Shown here piece by piece: positions 43,325 through 52,167 of a stretch of 64,000 nucleotides of DNA. Numbering within the stretch: position 1 is the first letter of the stretch; every line of letters begins with the position of its first letter. The DNA comes from Hymenobacter persicinus. Its GTDB lineage: Bacteria; Bacteroidota; Bacteroidia; Cytophagales; Hymenobacteraceae. The notes beneath the pieces were generated by a model. The model did no database searches. It worked only from the letters and a program-made list of their open reading frames with translations, and was not told the DNA's origin. The stretch is taken from assembly GCF_004167665.1 (NCBI RefSeq), contig NZ_SEWE01000003.1:62001-126000 (forward strand). Direction: 5' to 3'. Both the position numbers and the translations under genes were made by a program.

Positions 43325-43804
43325 ATGACCCCCGAAGAAACCGTCGATTATAACATCAAAGTTGCCTGGCACGCCATTTCGCGCATGTACAATACGCAGG
43401 CCGCCAAGCACGACATCACCACGAGCATTGGCTTTGTGCTGCTGAATATAGACCAGGAAAACGGAACTCCGGCGACCAAAATCGCGCCCCTGCTGGGGTT
43501 GGAAACCCGGTCGCTGACCCGCATCCTGCGCAGCATGGAGGAAAAGGGCCTGATCTACAAGCAGGCCGACACCCAGGACAAACGCTCGGTGCGCATTTTC
43601 CTGACCGAGGAAGGCCTGCAGAAAAAGGAAATTTCCCGCCAAACGGTGCGCCACTTCAACCTGAAGGTGCGCGACAAGATTCCCCAGAGCGAGCTGGCCG
43701 TGTTCTTCAAGGTCGTGAGCCAGATTACGGGTATGATTGAGGGTAAAAACCTCTTCGACGACTTCAAGCTTAAGCCTTTGCGCTCCGAATCCTCCGCGGC
43801 CTAG
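43325..43804 (+). CDS. MarR family transcriptional regulator
   Basis: A 159-residue winged-helix DNA-binding protein. The helix-turn-helix and wing are in ATKIAPLLGLETRSLTRILR then SMEEKGLIYKQADTQDKRSVR (about 50-100), and the dimerising helices flank them. MarR proteins usually bind a small ligand that releases them from DNA. Position directly upstream of the fatty-acid degradation genes and the shared dyad in its own promoter and that of fadE suggest a fatty-acid-responsive repressor, but the ligand is inferred. It is followed by a 144-bp spacer before fadN. Confidence 0.88.
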   Translation: MTPEETVDYNIKVAWHAISRMYNTQAAKHDITTSIGFVLLNIDQENGTPATKIAPLLGLETRSLTRILRSMEEKGLIYKQADTQDKRSVRIFLTEEGLQKKEISRQTVRHFNLKVRDKIPQSELAVFFKVVSQITGMIEGKNLFDDFKLKPLRSESSAA

Positions 43805-43948
43805 CCGCGCGGATTCGGGGCTTTGCTTTTTGACACTTACCCTTCGACGGGGCCTTCGTGCTCTTAGAAGCTCGGCATGACGAGTAGTTTGCGTGCTGAT
43901 TCCATCCGCTGATTCTTTCATTTCTCACCCACTCATTCCTCTCCAAGA

Positions 43949-46357
43949 ATGAATCGTACCATCAAAAAAGTAGCCGTGCTGGGCTCCGGGGTTATGGGCT
44001 CGCGCATTGCGTGCCACTTCGCCAACATCGGGGTGCAGGTGCTGCTGCTCGACATTGCCCCCAAGGAGCTGCTGCCGGCCGAGGAAGCCAAAGGCCTGAA
44101 GCTCGACAATCCGGCGGTGAAAAACCGCATCGTGAACTCCTCGCTGCAGGCGGCCGTGGCGGCCAACCCCTCGCCGCTCTACCGCAAGGCCGACGCGGCG
44201 CGCATCAAGACCGGCAACTTCGACGACAACCTCAAGGACATTGCCGGCTGCGACTGGACGATTGAGGTGGTGGTGGAGCGCCTCGACATCAAAAAGAGCC
44301 TGTTTGAGCGGGTGGAACAGTTCCGCAAGCCCGGCACGCTGATTACCTCGAACACCTCGGGCATCCCGATTCACCTGATGACCGAAGGCCGCTCCGAGGA
44401 CTTCAAAAAGCACTTCTGCGGTACCCACTTCTTCAACCCCCCGCGCTACCTGAAGTTGCTCGAAATCATCCCGACCCCGGATACGGACCAGGCGGTAGTT
44501 GATTTCCTGATGCACTACGGCGACCTGTACCTGGGCAAAACCACGGTGCTGGCCAAGGACACCCCGGCCTTTATTGCCAACCGCGTCGGCGTTTTCGCCA
44601 TTCTGGACGTGCTGCAGGTGATGCAGAAGCTGGGTCTGACGGTGGAGGAAGTCGACAAGCTCACGGGGCCCGTTATCGGCCACGCCAAGTCGGCCACCTT
44701 CCGCACCTCCGACGTGGTGGGCCTCGATACGCTCATGAACGTGGCCAACGGCCTGGCCCAGGGCCTGCCCAACGACGAGGCTAAGGACGTGTTCCAGTTG
44801 CCCGACTTCCTCAAGAAGATGGGCGAGAACAAGTGGCTCGGCGACAAAACCGGCCAGGGCTTCTACAAGAAAGTGAAGGGCGAAGGCGGCAAGTCCGAAA
44901 TTCAGGCCCTCGACCTGAATACGCTGGAGTATAAGCCCAGCGCCAAAATCAAGTTTGCCACCCTGGAAGCCACCAAGCCGATTGAAAAGCTGGCGGACCG
45001 CTTCAAGGTGCTGGCCGCCGGCAAAGACAAGGCTGGCGACTTCTACCGCAAGACTTTCGCCGGCCTGTTTGCTTACGTGTCGAACCGGATTCCGGAAATC
45101 ACCGACTCGCTATACAAGATTGACGACGCCCTGCGCGCCGGCTTTGGCTGGGAGCTGGGCCCGTTTGAAACCTGGGATGCCATAGGCGTGCAGAAGGGCC
45201 TGGAAATAGCCCAGGCCGAGGGCAAAACCGTGGCCCCGTGGGTAGCGGAAATGCTGGCTGCCGGCAATACCACCTTCTACAAGGTGAGCGAGCAGGGCGT
45301 GAAGCAGTTCTACGACCTGGAGTCGAAGGCCTATAAAGCCATTCCCGGCGTGGAGAACTTTATCATTCTCGACAACCTGCGCGCGACGGGCAAGGTCATC
45401 TGGAAAAACTCGGGGGCCTCGGTGCTCGACCTCGGCGACGGTATCCTGAACGTGGAGTTCCACTCCAAGATGAATGCCCTGGGCTCCGACGTTATTCAGG
45501 GCCTTTTGAAAGGCGTGGAGCTGGCCGAAAAGGACTTCCGCGGCATGGTGGTTGGCAACGACGCACCGAACTTCTCGGCCGGCGCGAACCTGGGCCTGGT
45601 GTACATGTTTGCCCTCGACCAGGAGTACGACGAGCTGAACCTGATGATTGCGCAGTTTCAGCAGGCCATGATGCGGATGCGCTACAGCAGCATTCCGGTG
45701 GTCAGCGCCCCGCACGGCCTCACCCTGGGCGGTGGCTGCGAACTGAACCTGCACGCCGACCGGGTGGTGGCCGCGGCCGAAACCTACATGGGCCTGGTGG
45801 AATTCGGCGTGGGTCTGATTCCCGGCGGCGGTGGCACCAAGGAAATGACCCTGCGCACCGCGGCCAAGTACGAGGAAGGGGAGCCCGAATTCAACCTGCT
45901 CCGCAACTCGTTTATGACCGTGAGCACGGCCAAAGTTTCGACCTCGGCTGCCGAGGCCTTCGACCTGGGCTTCATGCGCCGCGGCGACGAAATCGTCGTC
46001 AACTCCAACCGGGTTATTGCCCAGGCCAAGGCCGCGGCCATTGAGCTGGCCGAGGACGGCTACACCCAGCCGGTGCAGAAAACCAACATCAAGGTGCACG
46101 GCAAAAGCGCCCTGGGCATGTTCATGACCGGCGTGCACGCCATGCGGGTGGGCAACTACATTTCCGACCACGACGTGAAAATTGCCAACAAGCTGGCCTA
46201 CATCATGTGCGGCGGCGACCTGAGCAGCCCCACCGAAGTATCGGAGCAGTACCTGCTGGACCTGGAGCGCGAAGCTTTCCTAAGCCTAACCGGTGAGCGG
46301 AAAACCCTGGAGCGGATTCAGTCGATTCTGACCACCGGCAAACCGCTGCGCAATTAG
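43949..46357 (+). CDS. fadN: Bifunctional 3-hydroxyacyl-CoA dehydrogenase / enoyl-CoA hydratase (FadN type)
   Basis: An 802-residue enzyme. The NAD-binding dehydrogenase is first (VAVLGSGVMGSRIACHFANI with GxGxxG, then THFFNPPRYLKLLEIIP). The hydratase domain is at the C-terminus (GMVVGNDAPNFSAGANLGL, LTLGGGCELNLHADRVVAA, VEFGVGLIPGGGG). This order is like Bacillus FadN, not FadB of E. coli. It carries out the second and third steps of beta-oxidation. The set fadN, fadA, fadE matches the Bacillus subtilis fadNAE order. A family B repeat separates it from fadA. Confidence 0.93.
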   Translation: MNRTIKKVAVLGSGVMGSRIACHFANIGVQVLLLDIAPKELLPAEEAKGLKLDNPAVKNRIVNSSLQAAVAANPSPLYRKADAARIKTGNFDDNLKDIAGCDWTIEVVVERLDIKKSLFERVEQFRKPGTLITSNTSGIPIHLMTEGRSEDFKKHFCGTHFFNPPRYLKLLEIIPTPDTDQAVVDFLMHYGDLYLGKTTVLAKDTPAFIANRVGVFAILDVLQVMQKLGLTVEEVDKLTGPVIGHAKSATFRTSDVVGLDTLMNVANGLAQGLPNDEAKDVFQLPDFLKKMGENKWLGDKTGQGFYKKVKGEGGKSEIQALDLNTLEYKPSAKIKFATLEATKPIEKLADRFKVLAAGKDKAGDFYRKTFAGLFAYVSNRIPEITDSLYKIDDALRAGFGWELGPFETWDAIGVQKGLEIAQAEGKTVAPWVAEMLAAGNTTFYKVSEQGVKQFYDLESKAYKAIPGVENFIILDNLRATGKVIWKNSGASVLDLGDGILNVEFHSKMNALGSDVIQGLLKGVELAEKDFRGMVVGNDAPNFSAGANLGLVYMFALDQEYDELNLMIAQFQQAMMRMRYSSIPVVSAPHGLTLGGGCELNLHADRVVAAAETYMGLVEFGVGLIPGGGGTKEMTLRTAAKYEEGEPEFNLLRNSFMTVSTAKVSTSAAEAFDLGFMRRGDEIVVNSNRVIAQAKAAAIELAEDGYTQPVQKTNIKVHGKSALGMFMTGVHAMRVGNYISDHDVKIANKLAYIMCGGDLSSPTEVSEQYLLDLEREAFLSLTGERKTLERIQSILTTGKPLRN

Positions 46358-46469
46358 TAGTTCATAGTTGGTAGTTGTCAGTTGTTAGGTACACCGAAAG
46401 CACAACGGCCTAATGACTGACAACTACCAGCTAGCAACGAACAACTGACAACTAATAACTGACAACTTC
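46355..46469. repeat. Hairpin repeat, family B, copy 2
   Basis: Left end: TAGTAGTTCATAGTTGGTAG, then TTGTCAGTTGTTAG. Right end: ACTGACAACTACCAGCTAGC then AACTGACAACTAATAACTG. A core with TACACCGAAAGCACAACGG lies between; its reverse complement resembles the core of copy 1 (CTTTCGGTGTACC against CTTTGGTGTTACC). It begins at the fadN stop codon and ends 3 bp before the fadA ATG. It fills a likely cotranscribed spacer. Confidence 0.72.
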
Positions 46470-46472
46470 CCC

Positions 46473-47651
46473 ATGAATGCATATATCGTAGCCGGTTACC
46501 GCACGGCCGTTGGCAAAGCCAACCGCGGCGGCTTCCGCTTCACCCGCCCCGATGACCTTGCCGCGGACGTTATCAAGCACTTGGTAGCCTCCGTGCCCGC
46601 CCTCGACCCCACGCGCATCGACGACGTGATTGTCGGTAACGCGGTGCCCGAAGCCGAGCAGGGCTTGCAGATGGGCCGCCTGATTTCGCTGCTGGCTTTG
46701 CCCATGAACGTGTCGGGCCTGATTGTGAACCGCTACTGCGGCTCGGGCGTCGAAACCATTGCCATGGCCGCCGGCAAGATTGCCGCCGGCATGGCCGACT
46801 GCATCGTGGCCGGCGGTACCGAAAGCATGAGCCTGGTGCCCACCGTGGGCTGGAAAACGGTGCCCAACTACAAACTGTCGCAGAAGCACCCCGACTACTA
46901 TCTGGGCATGGGCCTGACCGCAGAGGCCGTGGCTAACGACTACAAAATCAGCCGCGAAGACCAGGACGTGTTTTCCTACAACTCCCACCAGAAGGCCATC
47001 AAAGCCATTGAGGCGGGTAAGTTCAAGGAGCAGATTGTGCCCGTGACGGTAGAGGAAACCTACCTCGACCAAGCCACCGGCAAAAAGAAAAACCGCTCCT
47101 TCGTGGTGGATACCGACGAAGGCCCCCGCGCCGACACTTCGGTGGAAGCCCTGAGCAAGCTGCGTCCGGTATTTGCCGCCAATGGCACCGTGACGGCCGG
47201 CAACTCGTCCCAGACCTCCGACGGCGCGGCTTTCGTGCTGGTGATGTCGGAGCGCATGGTGAAGGAGCTGAACCTGGAGCCCATTGCCCGCATGGTCACC
47301 TACGCCACCGAAGGCATCGACCCGCGCATCATGGGCATGGGCCCGATCAAGGCCGTGCCGAAGGCGTTGAAGCAAGCCGGCATGAAGCTCAGCGACATCG
47401 ACCTGTTTGAGCTTAACGAGGCCTTTGCTTCCCAGAGCCTAGCCGTTATGCGCGAGCTGGACATGGACCAGAGCAAGGTGAACGTGAACGGCGGCGCCAT
47501 TGCCCTGGGGCACCCGCTGGGGTGCTCGGGTGCTAAGCTCAGCATTCAGCTTTTCCACGAGCTGCGGGCCCGCGGCCTGAAATACGGCATGGTCACGGCC
47601 TGCGTGGGCGGCGGTCAGGGCGTAGCCGGCATCTACGAGCTGTTGAAGTAA
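46473..47651 (+). CDS. fadA: Acetyl-CoA acyltransferase (thiolase)
   Basis: A 392-residue thiolase, the last step of beta-oxidation, releasing acetyl-CoA. The acylated cysteine is Cys89 in [14 protein letters not shown]. The other motifs are [17 protein letters not shown] (active-site His) and [14 protein letters not shown] (second active-site Cys). Length and order are standard. It lies 3 bp behind the family B repeat and is followed by yggL. Confidence 0.93.
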   Translation: MNAYIVAGYRTAVGKANRGGFRFTRPDDLAADVIKHLVASVPALDPTRIDDVIVGNAVPEAEQGLQMGRLISLLALPMNVSGLIVNRYCGSGVETIAMAAGKIAAGMADCIVAGGTESMSLVPTVGWKTVPNYKLSQKHPDYYLGMGLTAEAVANDYKISREDQDVFSYNSHQKAIKAIEAGKFKEQIVPVTVEETYLDQATGKKKNRSFVVDTDEGPRADTSVEALSKLRPVFAANGTVTAGNSSQTSDGAAFVLVMSERMVKELNLEPIARMVTYATEGIDPRIMGMGPIKAVPKALKQAGMKLSDIDLFELNEAFASQSLAVMRELDMDQSKVNVNGGAIALGHPLGCSGAKLSIQLFHELRARGLKYGMVTACVGGGQGVAGIYELLK

Positions 47652-47708
47652 GTCAACCCCGGGGCGGTAAGCTGGAGCCCGCCTGCCGCCCCGATTTTTT
47701 CCTGAGCT

Positions 47709-48029
47709 ATGAAAAAGCGCCTGCGCAAGAAGAAGTACATCGGCGAGTTCCAGGAGTTCGGCTGGTACGTCACGCTGGTCTTGAAGAACGATGACGCCCA
47801 GACCAAGGAAGCCCTGCGGGAGCCGCTATTGGAACAGATGGATGCGCTGGATTTGATGATGGGCGGCTCTATCGTTTCCTTCTTCGTGCAGCCCGTGGTG
47901 CGCATGAGCCAGGAGCAAACCCAGGACCGTCAGCAGCAACTCCAGCAGTGGCTCACCCAGCGGCCCGAGGTAGCTCAGGCTACCAGCTCGGCCCTGACCG
48001 ACGCCTGGTACGGACCTTTCCCGCAGTAG
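47709..48029 (+). CDS. YggL (DUF469) family ribosome-associated protein
   Basis: A 106-residue protein starting with basic KKRLRKKKYIGEFQEFGWYV, the signature of YggL/DUF469; E. coli YggL associates with the 50S ribosome. The rest is acidic-to-neutral, with MGGSIVSFFVQPVVR. The position between fadA and fadE is not explained by this role. It may be cotranscribed with fadA (57-bp gap). It is separated from fadE by a terminator and its own promoter. Confidence 0.8.
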   Translation: MKKRLRKKKYIGEFQEFGWYVTLVLKNDDAQTKEALREPLLEQMDALDLMMGGSIVSFFVQPVVRMSQEQTQDRQQQLQQWLTQRPEVAQATSSALTDAWYGPFPQ

Positions 48030-48035
48030 CGCGTT

Positions 48036-48073
48036 GAAAAAGCAGCTCTGACTCGTTCGGAGCTTCTTTTTTC
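48036..48073 (+). terminator. Intrinsic terminator of yggL
   Basis: AAAAAGCAGCTC pairs imperfectly with GAGCTTCTTTTTT, followed by a T-run; the loop is about 11 bases. Confidence 0.7.
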
Positions 48074-48087
48074 AAAAAGTACTCGGC

Positions 48088-48113
48088 AAGCATACCATTT
48101 TCTTCGTATATTT
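48088..48113 (+). promoter_or_regulatory. Dyad operator, site 2 (fadE promoter)
   Basis: AAGCATA (48088-48094), 12-bp spacer CCATTTTCTTCG, TATATTT (48107-48113), nearly identical in design to the site before the MarR gene. TATATTTC at its right end could be a TAnnTTTG-like -7 box. It lies about 103 bp before fadE. Confidence 0.6.
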
Positions 48114-48216
48114 CGGTACGACAACTCTACCGCCCCGGGCGGCCATATTACTCGGCAAGCCGAACAGTTTGCCTTCTTTCGACTTCAACACCCAACTCCA
48201 AAAACTCCCTTTAGTC

Positions 48217-50001
48217 ATGGAAGTATCCCACAAGCTTGTTAAAGGCGGCGAGTTTATCATCAAAGAAACTGACGCCCAGGACGTATTCACCCCCGCTGAC
48301 TTCTCGGAGGAGCAGAACATGATGCACCAGACCGCCCTGGATTTCGTGGATAAGGAAGTACAGCCCCTGCTGGACCGCCTCGACAACCACGAGGAGGGCC
48401 TGATGCGCAGCCTAATGGAAAAAGCCGGCCAGCTGGGCCTGTTCGGCGTAAGCATCCCCGAGCAGTACGGCGGCCTCGACATGGACTTCACCACGTCCCT
48501 GCGCGTGACGGAAGGCGTGGGTGGCGGCCACTCGTTCCCGGTGGCCTTTGCGGCCCACACCGGCATTGCCATGCTGCCCATTCTGTACTTCGGCAACGAG
48601 GAGCAAAAAGCCAAGTACCTGCCCGGCCTTACCAACGGCGAGCTGATGGGGGCCTACTGCCTCACCGAGCCCGGCTCCGGTTCCGACGCCCTGGGCGCCA
48701 AGACCAAGGCCATGCCGACCGAAGACGGCGGCTACGTGCTCAACGGCCAGAAAATGTGGATTACCAACGGCGGCTTCGCCGACGTGTTCATCGTGTTTGC
48801 CCAGGTGGACGGGGACAAGTTCACCGGCTTCATCGTGGAGCGCAACACGCCCGGCCTGAGCCTGGGCAACGAAGAGCACAAGATGGGTATCAAGGGTTCC
48901 TCGACCCGTCAGGTGTTCCTCTCCGACGTGAAAGTGGGCAAGGAAGCCGTGCTGGGCGAAATCGGCAAAGGCCACCTGATTGCCTTCAACATCCTCAACA
49001 TTGGCCGCATCAAGCTGGCTGCCGCCTGCCTGGGCGCCACCAAGATGGCCGCTTCGCTGAGCGTGAAGTACGCCAACGAGCGGGTGCAGTTCAAGATGCC
49101 CATTGCCAAGTTTGGCGCCATCAAGCACAAGCTGGCTCAGCAGAGCATCCGCATCTACGCCGTGGAGTCGGCCATCTACCGCGCCGGCATGGACATTGCC
49201 CGCATGGAGCAGGAGCTGCTCAGTCAGGGCCAGAGCCACAACGAAGCCTTGCTGGGCGCCGCCCGCGAGTTTGCCGTGGAGTGCGCTATTCTCAAAGTGG
49301 AAGGCTCCGAAGTGCTCGACTACGTGGTCGACGAAGGCGTGCAGATCTACGGCGGCTACGGCTTCTCGGCCGACTACCCCATGGACCGCGCCTACCGGGA
49401 TTCACGCATCAACCGCATCTTCGAGGGCACGAACGAAATTAACCGCATGCTGGCCGTCGACATGATCCTGAAGAAGGCCATGAAAGGCGAGCTGGATCTG
49501 ATGGGGCCGGCCCAGGCCGTGCAGGCCGAGCTGATGGCCATTCCGGACTTCAACGCGGAAGAGGAAACCGGCCTGTTTGCCGCCGAGAAAAAAACGATTC
49601 AGAAGCTGAAAAAGGCCATTCTGATGGTGGCTGGCACGGCCGTGCAGAAGTACATGAACTCCCTGGCCAAAGAGCAGGAAGTGCTGATGAACATTGCCGA
49701 CATGGCCATCAAGGTGTACACGGCCGAAAGCACCGTGCTGCGCGTGGAGAAGGAAGCTGCCGCCCAGGGCGAGGAAGCCGTAGCCACGCAAATCGACATT
49801 GCCCGCGTCTACCTCTACGACACCGTGGACCTTGTGAACAAAGCCGGCAAGGACGCCCTGGCCTCCATGACCGAGGGCGACGAGCAGAAGCTGCTGGCCA
49901 TGGGCCTGAAGCGCTTCACCAAGGCCGACCTGTTCAACGCCAAGGAAGCCCGTCGCCGCATTGCCGACAAGCAGATTTCGGCCAATGAGTACGTGTATTA
50001 A
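48217..50001 (+). CDS. fadE: Acyl-CoA dehydrogenase (FadE type)
   Basis: A 594-residue flavoenzyme for the first step of beta-oxidation, of the long two-part type like Bacillus FadE. AYCLTEPGSGSDALGAKTKA and MWITNGG bind FAD and substrate; YGGYGFSADYPMDRAYRDSR and INRIFEGTNEINRML are the dehydrogenase signature near the catalytic glutamate. The extra C-terminal 170 residues are usual for this subgroup. ATG 48217 was preferred over TTG 48169. Its own promoter carries the MarR-like dyad. Confidence 0.92.
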   Translation: MEVSHKLVKGGEFIIKETDAQDVFTPADFSEEQNMMHQTALDFVDKEVQPLLDRLDNHEEGLMRSLMEKAGQLGLFGVSIPEQYGGLDMDFTTSLRVTEGVGGGHSFPVAFAAHTGIAMLPILYFGNEEQKAKYLPGLTNGELMGAYCLTEPGSGSDALGAKTKAMPTEDGGYVLNGQKMWITNGGFADVFIVFAQVDGDKFTGFIVERNTPGLSLGNEEHKMGIKGSSTRQVFLSDVKVGKEAVLGEIGKGHLIAFNILNIGRIKLAAACLGATKMAASLSVKYANERVQFKMPIAKFGAIKHKLAQQSIRIYAVESAIYRAGMDIARMEQELLSQGQSHNEALLGAAREFAVECAILKVEGSEVLDYVVDEGVQIYGGYGFSADYPMDRAYRDSRINRIFEGTNEINRMLAVDMILKKAMKGELDLMGPAQAVQAELMAIPDFNAEEETGLFAAEKKTIQKLKKAILMVAGTAVQKYMNSLAKEQEVLMNIADMAIKVYTAESTVLRVEKEAAAQGEEAVATQIDIARVYLYDTVDLVNKAGKDALASMTEGDEQKLLAMGLKRFTKADLFNAKEARRRIADKQISANEYVY

Positions 50002-50051
50002 GACTAGACCACGGTTTCGGCCGGACGTTGGAGGGGGCTGCTGGCAGGCAG

Positions 50052-50086
50052 TTATCCACAACATCCGGATTCGAAAATGTGGATAA
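50052..50086. promoter_or_regulatory. Two consensus DnaA boxes in inverted orientation
   Basis: TTATCCACA at 50052-50060 and TGTGGATAA at 50078-50086 both match the consensus DnaA box exactly and face each other with 17 bp between. They lie 50 bp after fadE and just before a terminator. No dnaA, dnaN or gidA gene is nearby, so this is not obviously the replication origin. A DnaA-titration or regulatory site is possible. The pair could also form a hairpin. Confidence 0.6.
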
Positions 50087-50088
50087 GT

Positions 50089-50122
50089 AAAAGGCCGCTC
50101 CTGATTACAGGAGCGGCCTTTT
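50089..50122. terminator. Bidirectional terminator after fadE
   Basis: AAAAGGCCGCTCCTG pairs perfectly with CAGGAGCGGCCTTTT around ATTA. It serves fadE and the convergent operon of unknown genes. Confidence 0.92.
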
Positions 50123-50143
50123 CTATTGGGGTCGGTGCGGCTG

Positions 50144-50464
50144 TTAACCGGCCAGGGCGAAAACGCCGGTGTGCTGGGCCGAGGCATTGAGCAGGATCAG
50201 CAGCAGCTGTTGCTCCGCAGTAGCTCCCGGATCGGTAGCGGGGCGGACTTGGGGAAACTGCTGGAGCAGCAGTTGAAGCTTGGCTTGCACGGCGCTGCTG
50301 CTCCAGCGGAATCCGGTGTGGTAGTCGAGGCGGCCTTCGACGAGGCGTTGGTGCTGGAGCTGGGCAAAGCTGTCTTCGGTAAGCTCCCCGGCCGGCGGCA
50401 GGCGCTCCAGGGCCGTCGGCTGCGGATTCGGGGCCTCGTCGGCCAGCAGATAAAAGCGTAGCAT
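50144..50464 (-). CDS. Small protein of unknown function
   Basis: A 106-residue protein starting MLRFYLLADEAPNPQPTALE, rich in Gln and Leu, mostly helical with no signal peptide (a KLQLLLQQFPQ helix and a QQLLLILLNASAQ hydrophobic patch). The start codon immediately follows the stop of the upstream gene (TAG then ATG, zero gap), so translation is probably coupled. Family unknown. Confidence 0.55.
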   Translation of the reverse strand: MLRFYLLADEAPNPQPTALERLPPAGELTEDSFAQLQHQRLVEGRLDYHTGFRWSSSAVQAKLQLLLQQFPQVRPATDPGATAEQQLLLILLNASAQHTGVFALAG

Positions 50465-51916
50465 CTACTTCACCACAATCTTATTGAGCATCAGCGCCGC
50501 CGATTTTTTGCTGGGCCGACTTACTCCGATGATGGTTTTGGCGTCGAGCCAGCCCGTGAAATCCTTCACGTAAGCTAGGTTCTGGTCGGCGGCCACGGTG
50601 AGGCCGAGGGCCTTGGCCGGCTGGACCACGCCGGTGCGGGTATTCACCCGGCGCAGGTACAGATCCGACTTGCCGCCGAGCTTTTCCTGGGTCAGAATCT
50701 GCAGGTCAGGACCAAAGACGGTGGCGCGGTAGCCGATACCGGTAAACGACTCGGCCGGCGGTGCCACCTGATCCTTGGCGATGATGCTGTGCCAGGCCGG
50801 GCTCTGAAACTCATTGTAGCCGAACAGGTGCAGTTCCCGGGCGTGCACCGGGGAGTCGTCGCCACCTTCCTCGTATTTTTTCTCGGCCATCACCACCAGC
50901 TGCTTGTCGTCGGAAAGCAACAAGTCGGAGATGTACACGTCTTCGAGGCGCTTAGCGCTACCCTGGGTGGCCTTGTTGACTTCGGCCAGGTATTCGGGCG
51001 TGAAGCGGAACTCGGGGGCAAACTTCATGTCGCCCTTATCCGTGAAGTCGAACTTGACCACCTTCAGGCTGTAGTAAAGGCCGCTTTCCCGCTCGTTGCA
51101 GATGGCCGCGGCGTAGAGCATGTTGTCGGGCTGCAGGCTAAAGCGGGAGTCGAACACGGTTACGGCCTTGCCACCAAACGTGCCGCCCACGGCCACCGAC
51201 ATCACCTTGATATCGGGATTATCGTTGCGGTAGCGGCGCACGGTGAGCTTCTGCATATGGTCGCTGACGAGCGTAGCGTACTGGGTGCCGTCGTTGGCGA
51301 CGAATACGGTGGGGGAGAAGAAGTCGCCCAGGTCGTGGAAATCGTAGGTGCGGTCTTTGAGCTTAGTAAGCTTCTGGTCGTAAATCGTGGCGCTGATGGC
51401 CTTGATCTGCACCTCCCGGGTAAGGTAGCGGTAAGCTACCAGCTTGGTGCCGTCGGGGGAAATGGCCACGCTCGGGCGCCGGTCGCGGGCCGAGGCATCA
51501 ACCAGCTTTTTGAGCGGCGTCTTCTGGCCGTTGCGCAGGTCCACGGCCAGCGCCGACAGGTTCTGGCTGGTGGCATCCTTGTGGTGGATAATAACCCAGG
51601 CCTGCTCGGGGCTGCGGCTGAAGGCCTCGATGCTTTCGCCGGCCGCCACCGGCACCGGGGCCGTCCAGAGCAGCTTCAGGTCGGTGTCGTAGCGCTCCAC
51701 GGCATATTCCGCCGCCGACTTATGGCCCAGGATAATAAAGCCGCCGTTTTCCAGGGGCAGCATTTTGCGGGTCACGCGCTGGTTGTAGCGGTCTTCCGCC
51801 TGCTCGGGCAAGTAGCTGAACGGGGCGGACTTCACTTTTTGCGCCTGAACCATCAGGGCGTGGCTCGACAGGCCAAGGCACAAAAAGCTGGTCGCAAGCA
51901 GATTTGTAAGGCGCAC
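50465..51916 (-). CDS. Secreted beta-propeller-like protein, unknown
   Basis: A 483-residue protein with a signal peptide (MRLTNLLATSFLCLGLSSHA, cleavage after VQAQ). Repeated strand patterns such as GGFIILGHKSAAEYAVERYD, RPSVAISPDGTKLVAYRYLT and TGWLDAKTIIGVSRPSKKSA resemble a WD40/Kelch-like propeller or quinoprotein-type fold (SPDGTKLV is typical of propellers). No enzymatic residues are recognised. It starts at GTG and has a TACCTTTG box upstream. Confidence 0.6.
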   Translation of the reverse strand: MRLTNLLATSFLCLGLSSHALMVQAQKVKSAPFSYLPEQAEDRYNQRVTRKMLPLENGGFIILGHKSAAEYAVERYDTDLKLLWTAPVPVAAGESIEAFSRSPEQAWVIIHHKDATSQNLSALAVDLRNGQKTPLKKLVDASARDRRPSVAISPDGTKLVAYRYLTREVQIKAISATIYDQKLTKLKDRTYDFHDLGDFFSPTVFVANDGTQYATLVSDHMQKLTVRRYRNDNPDIKVMSVAVGGTFGGKAVTVFDSRFSLQPDNMLYAAAICNERESGLYYSLKVVKFDFTDKGDMKFAPEFRFTPEYLAEVNKATQGSAKRLEDVYISDLLLSDDKQLVVMAEKKYEEGGDDSPVHARELHLFGYNEFQSPAWHSIIAKDQVAPPAESFTGIGYRATVFGPDLQILTQEKLGGKSDLYLRRVNTRTGVVQPAKALGLTVAADQNLAYVKDFTGWLDAKTIIGVSRPSKKSAALMLNKIVVK

Positions 51917-51969
51917 GGAAAAAGCTAGTTAAGTTAGAAAAGTGACGAAAGCAGAAAAAATGTACTCTC

Positions 51970-51977
51970 CAAAGGTA
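51970..51977 (-). promoter_or_regulatory. Predicted -7 box for the propeller gene
   Basis: On the minus strand TACCTTTG, a perfect match to the TAnnTTTG consensus, lies 54 bp upstream of the start at 51916. Confidence 0.5.
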
Positions 51978-52126
51978 TCCATTACGGGCCGATGACCGTA
52001 AATGCCCCGCTCCCCGGGGACAAACGGCTCCCGGGTAATGATTTGTTCATGCTTCCTTAACGTTGGCGTGGCCGCCGTTATGGCCCTGATCCGCTTCCTT
52101 TGAGAAAAAATTGAAGGTCGCCGAAA

Positions 52127-52167
52127 GTCAGTGTATTGTATAATAATTATATTGTATATATGCTGAC
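52127..52167. other. AT-rich imperfect palindrome in a long intergenic gap
   Basis: The gap from 51917 to 52313 has no gene. At its centre lies an AT-rich block with GTCAG on one side and CTGAC on the other, an ATAATTAT palindrome in the middle and TATTGTATA twice (52134 and 52150). It stands out in a GC-rich genome. It could be a protein-binding site or a hairpin. The rest of the gap holds two promoter boxes (51970 on minus, 52271 on plus). Confidence 0.5.

Noticed and set aside
43871..43882. CTCGGCATGACG, possible half-arm of the family D hairpin
   Set aside because: Too short and without a partner arm; could be chance, so it is not listed as a repeat.
50052..50086. Replication origin
   Set aside because: Two DnaA boxes only, no AT-rich unwinding element next to them and no dnaA, dnaN or gidA gene nearby.
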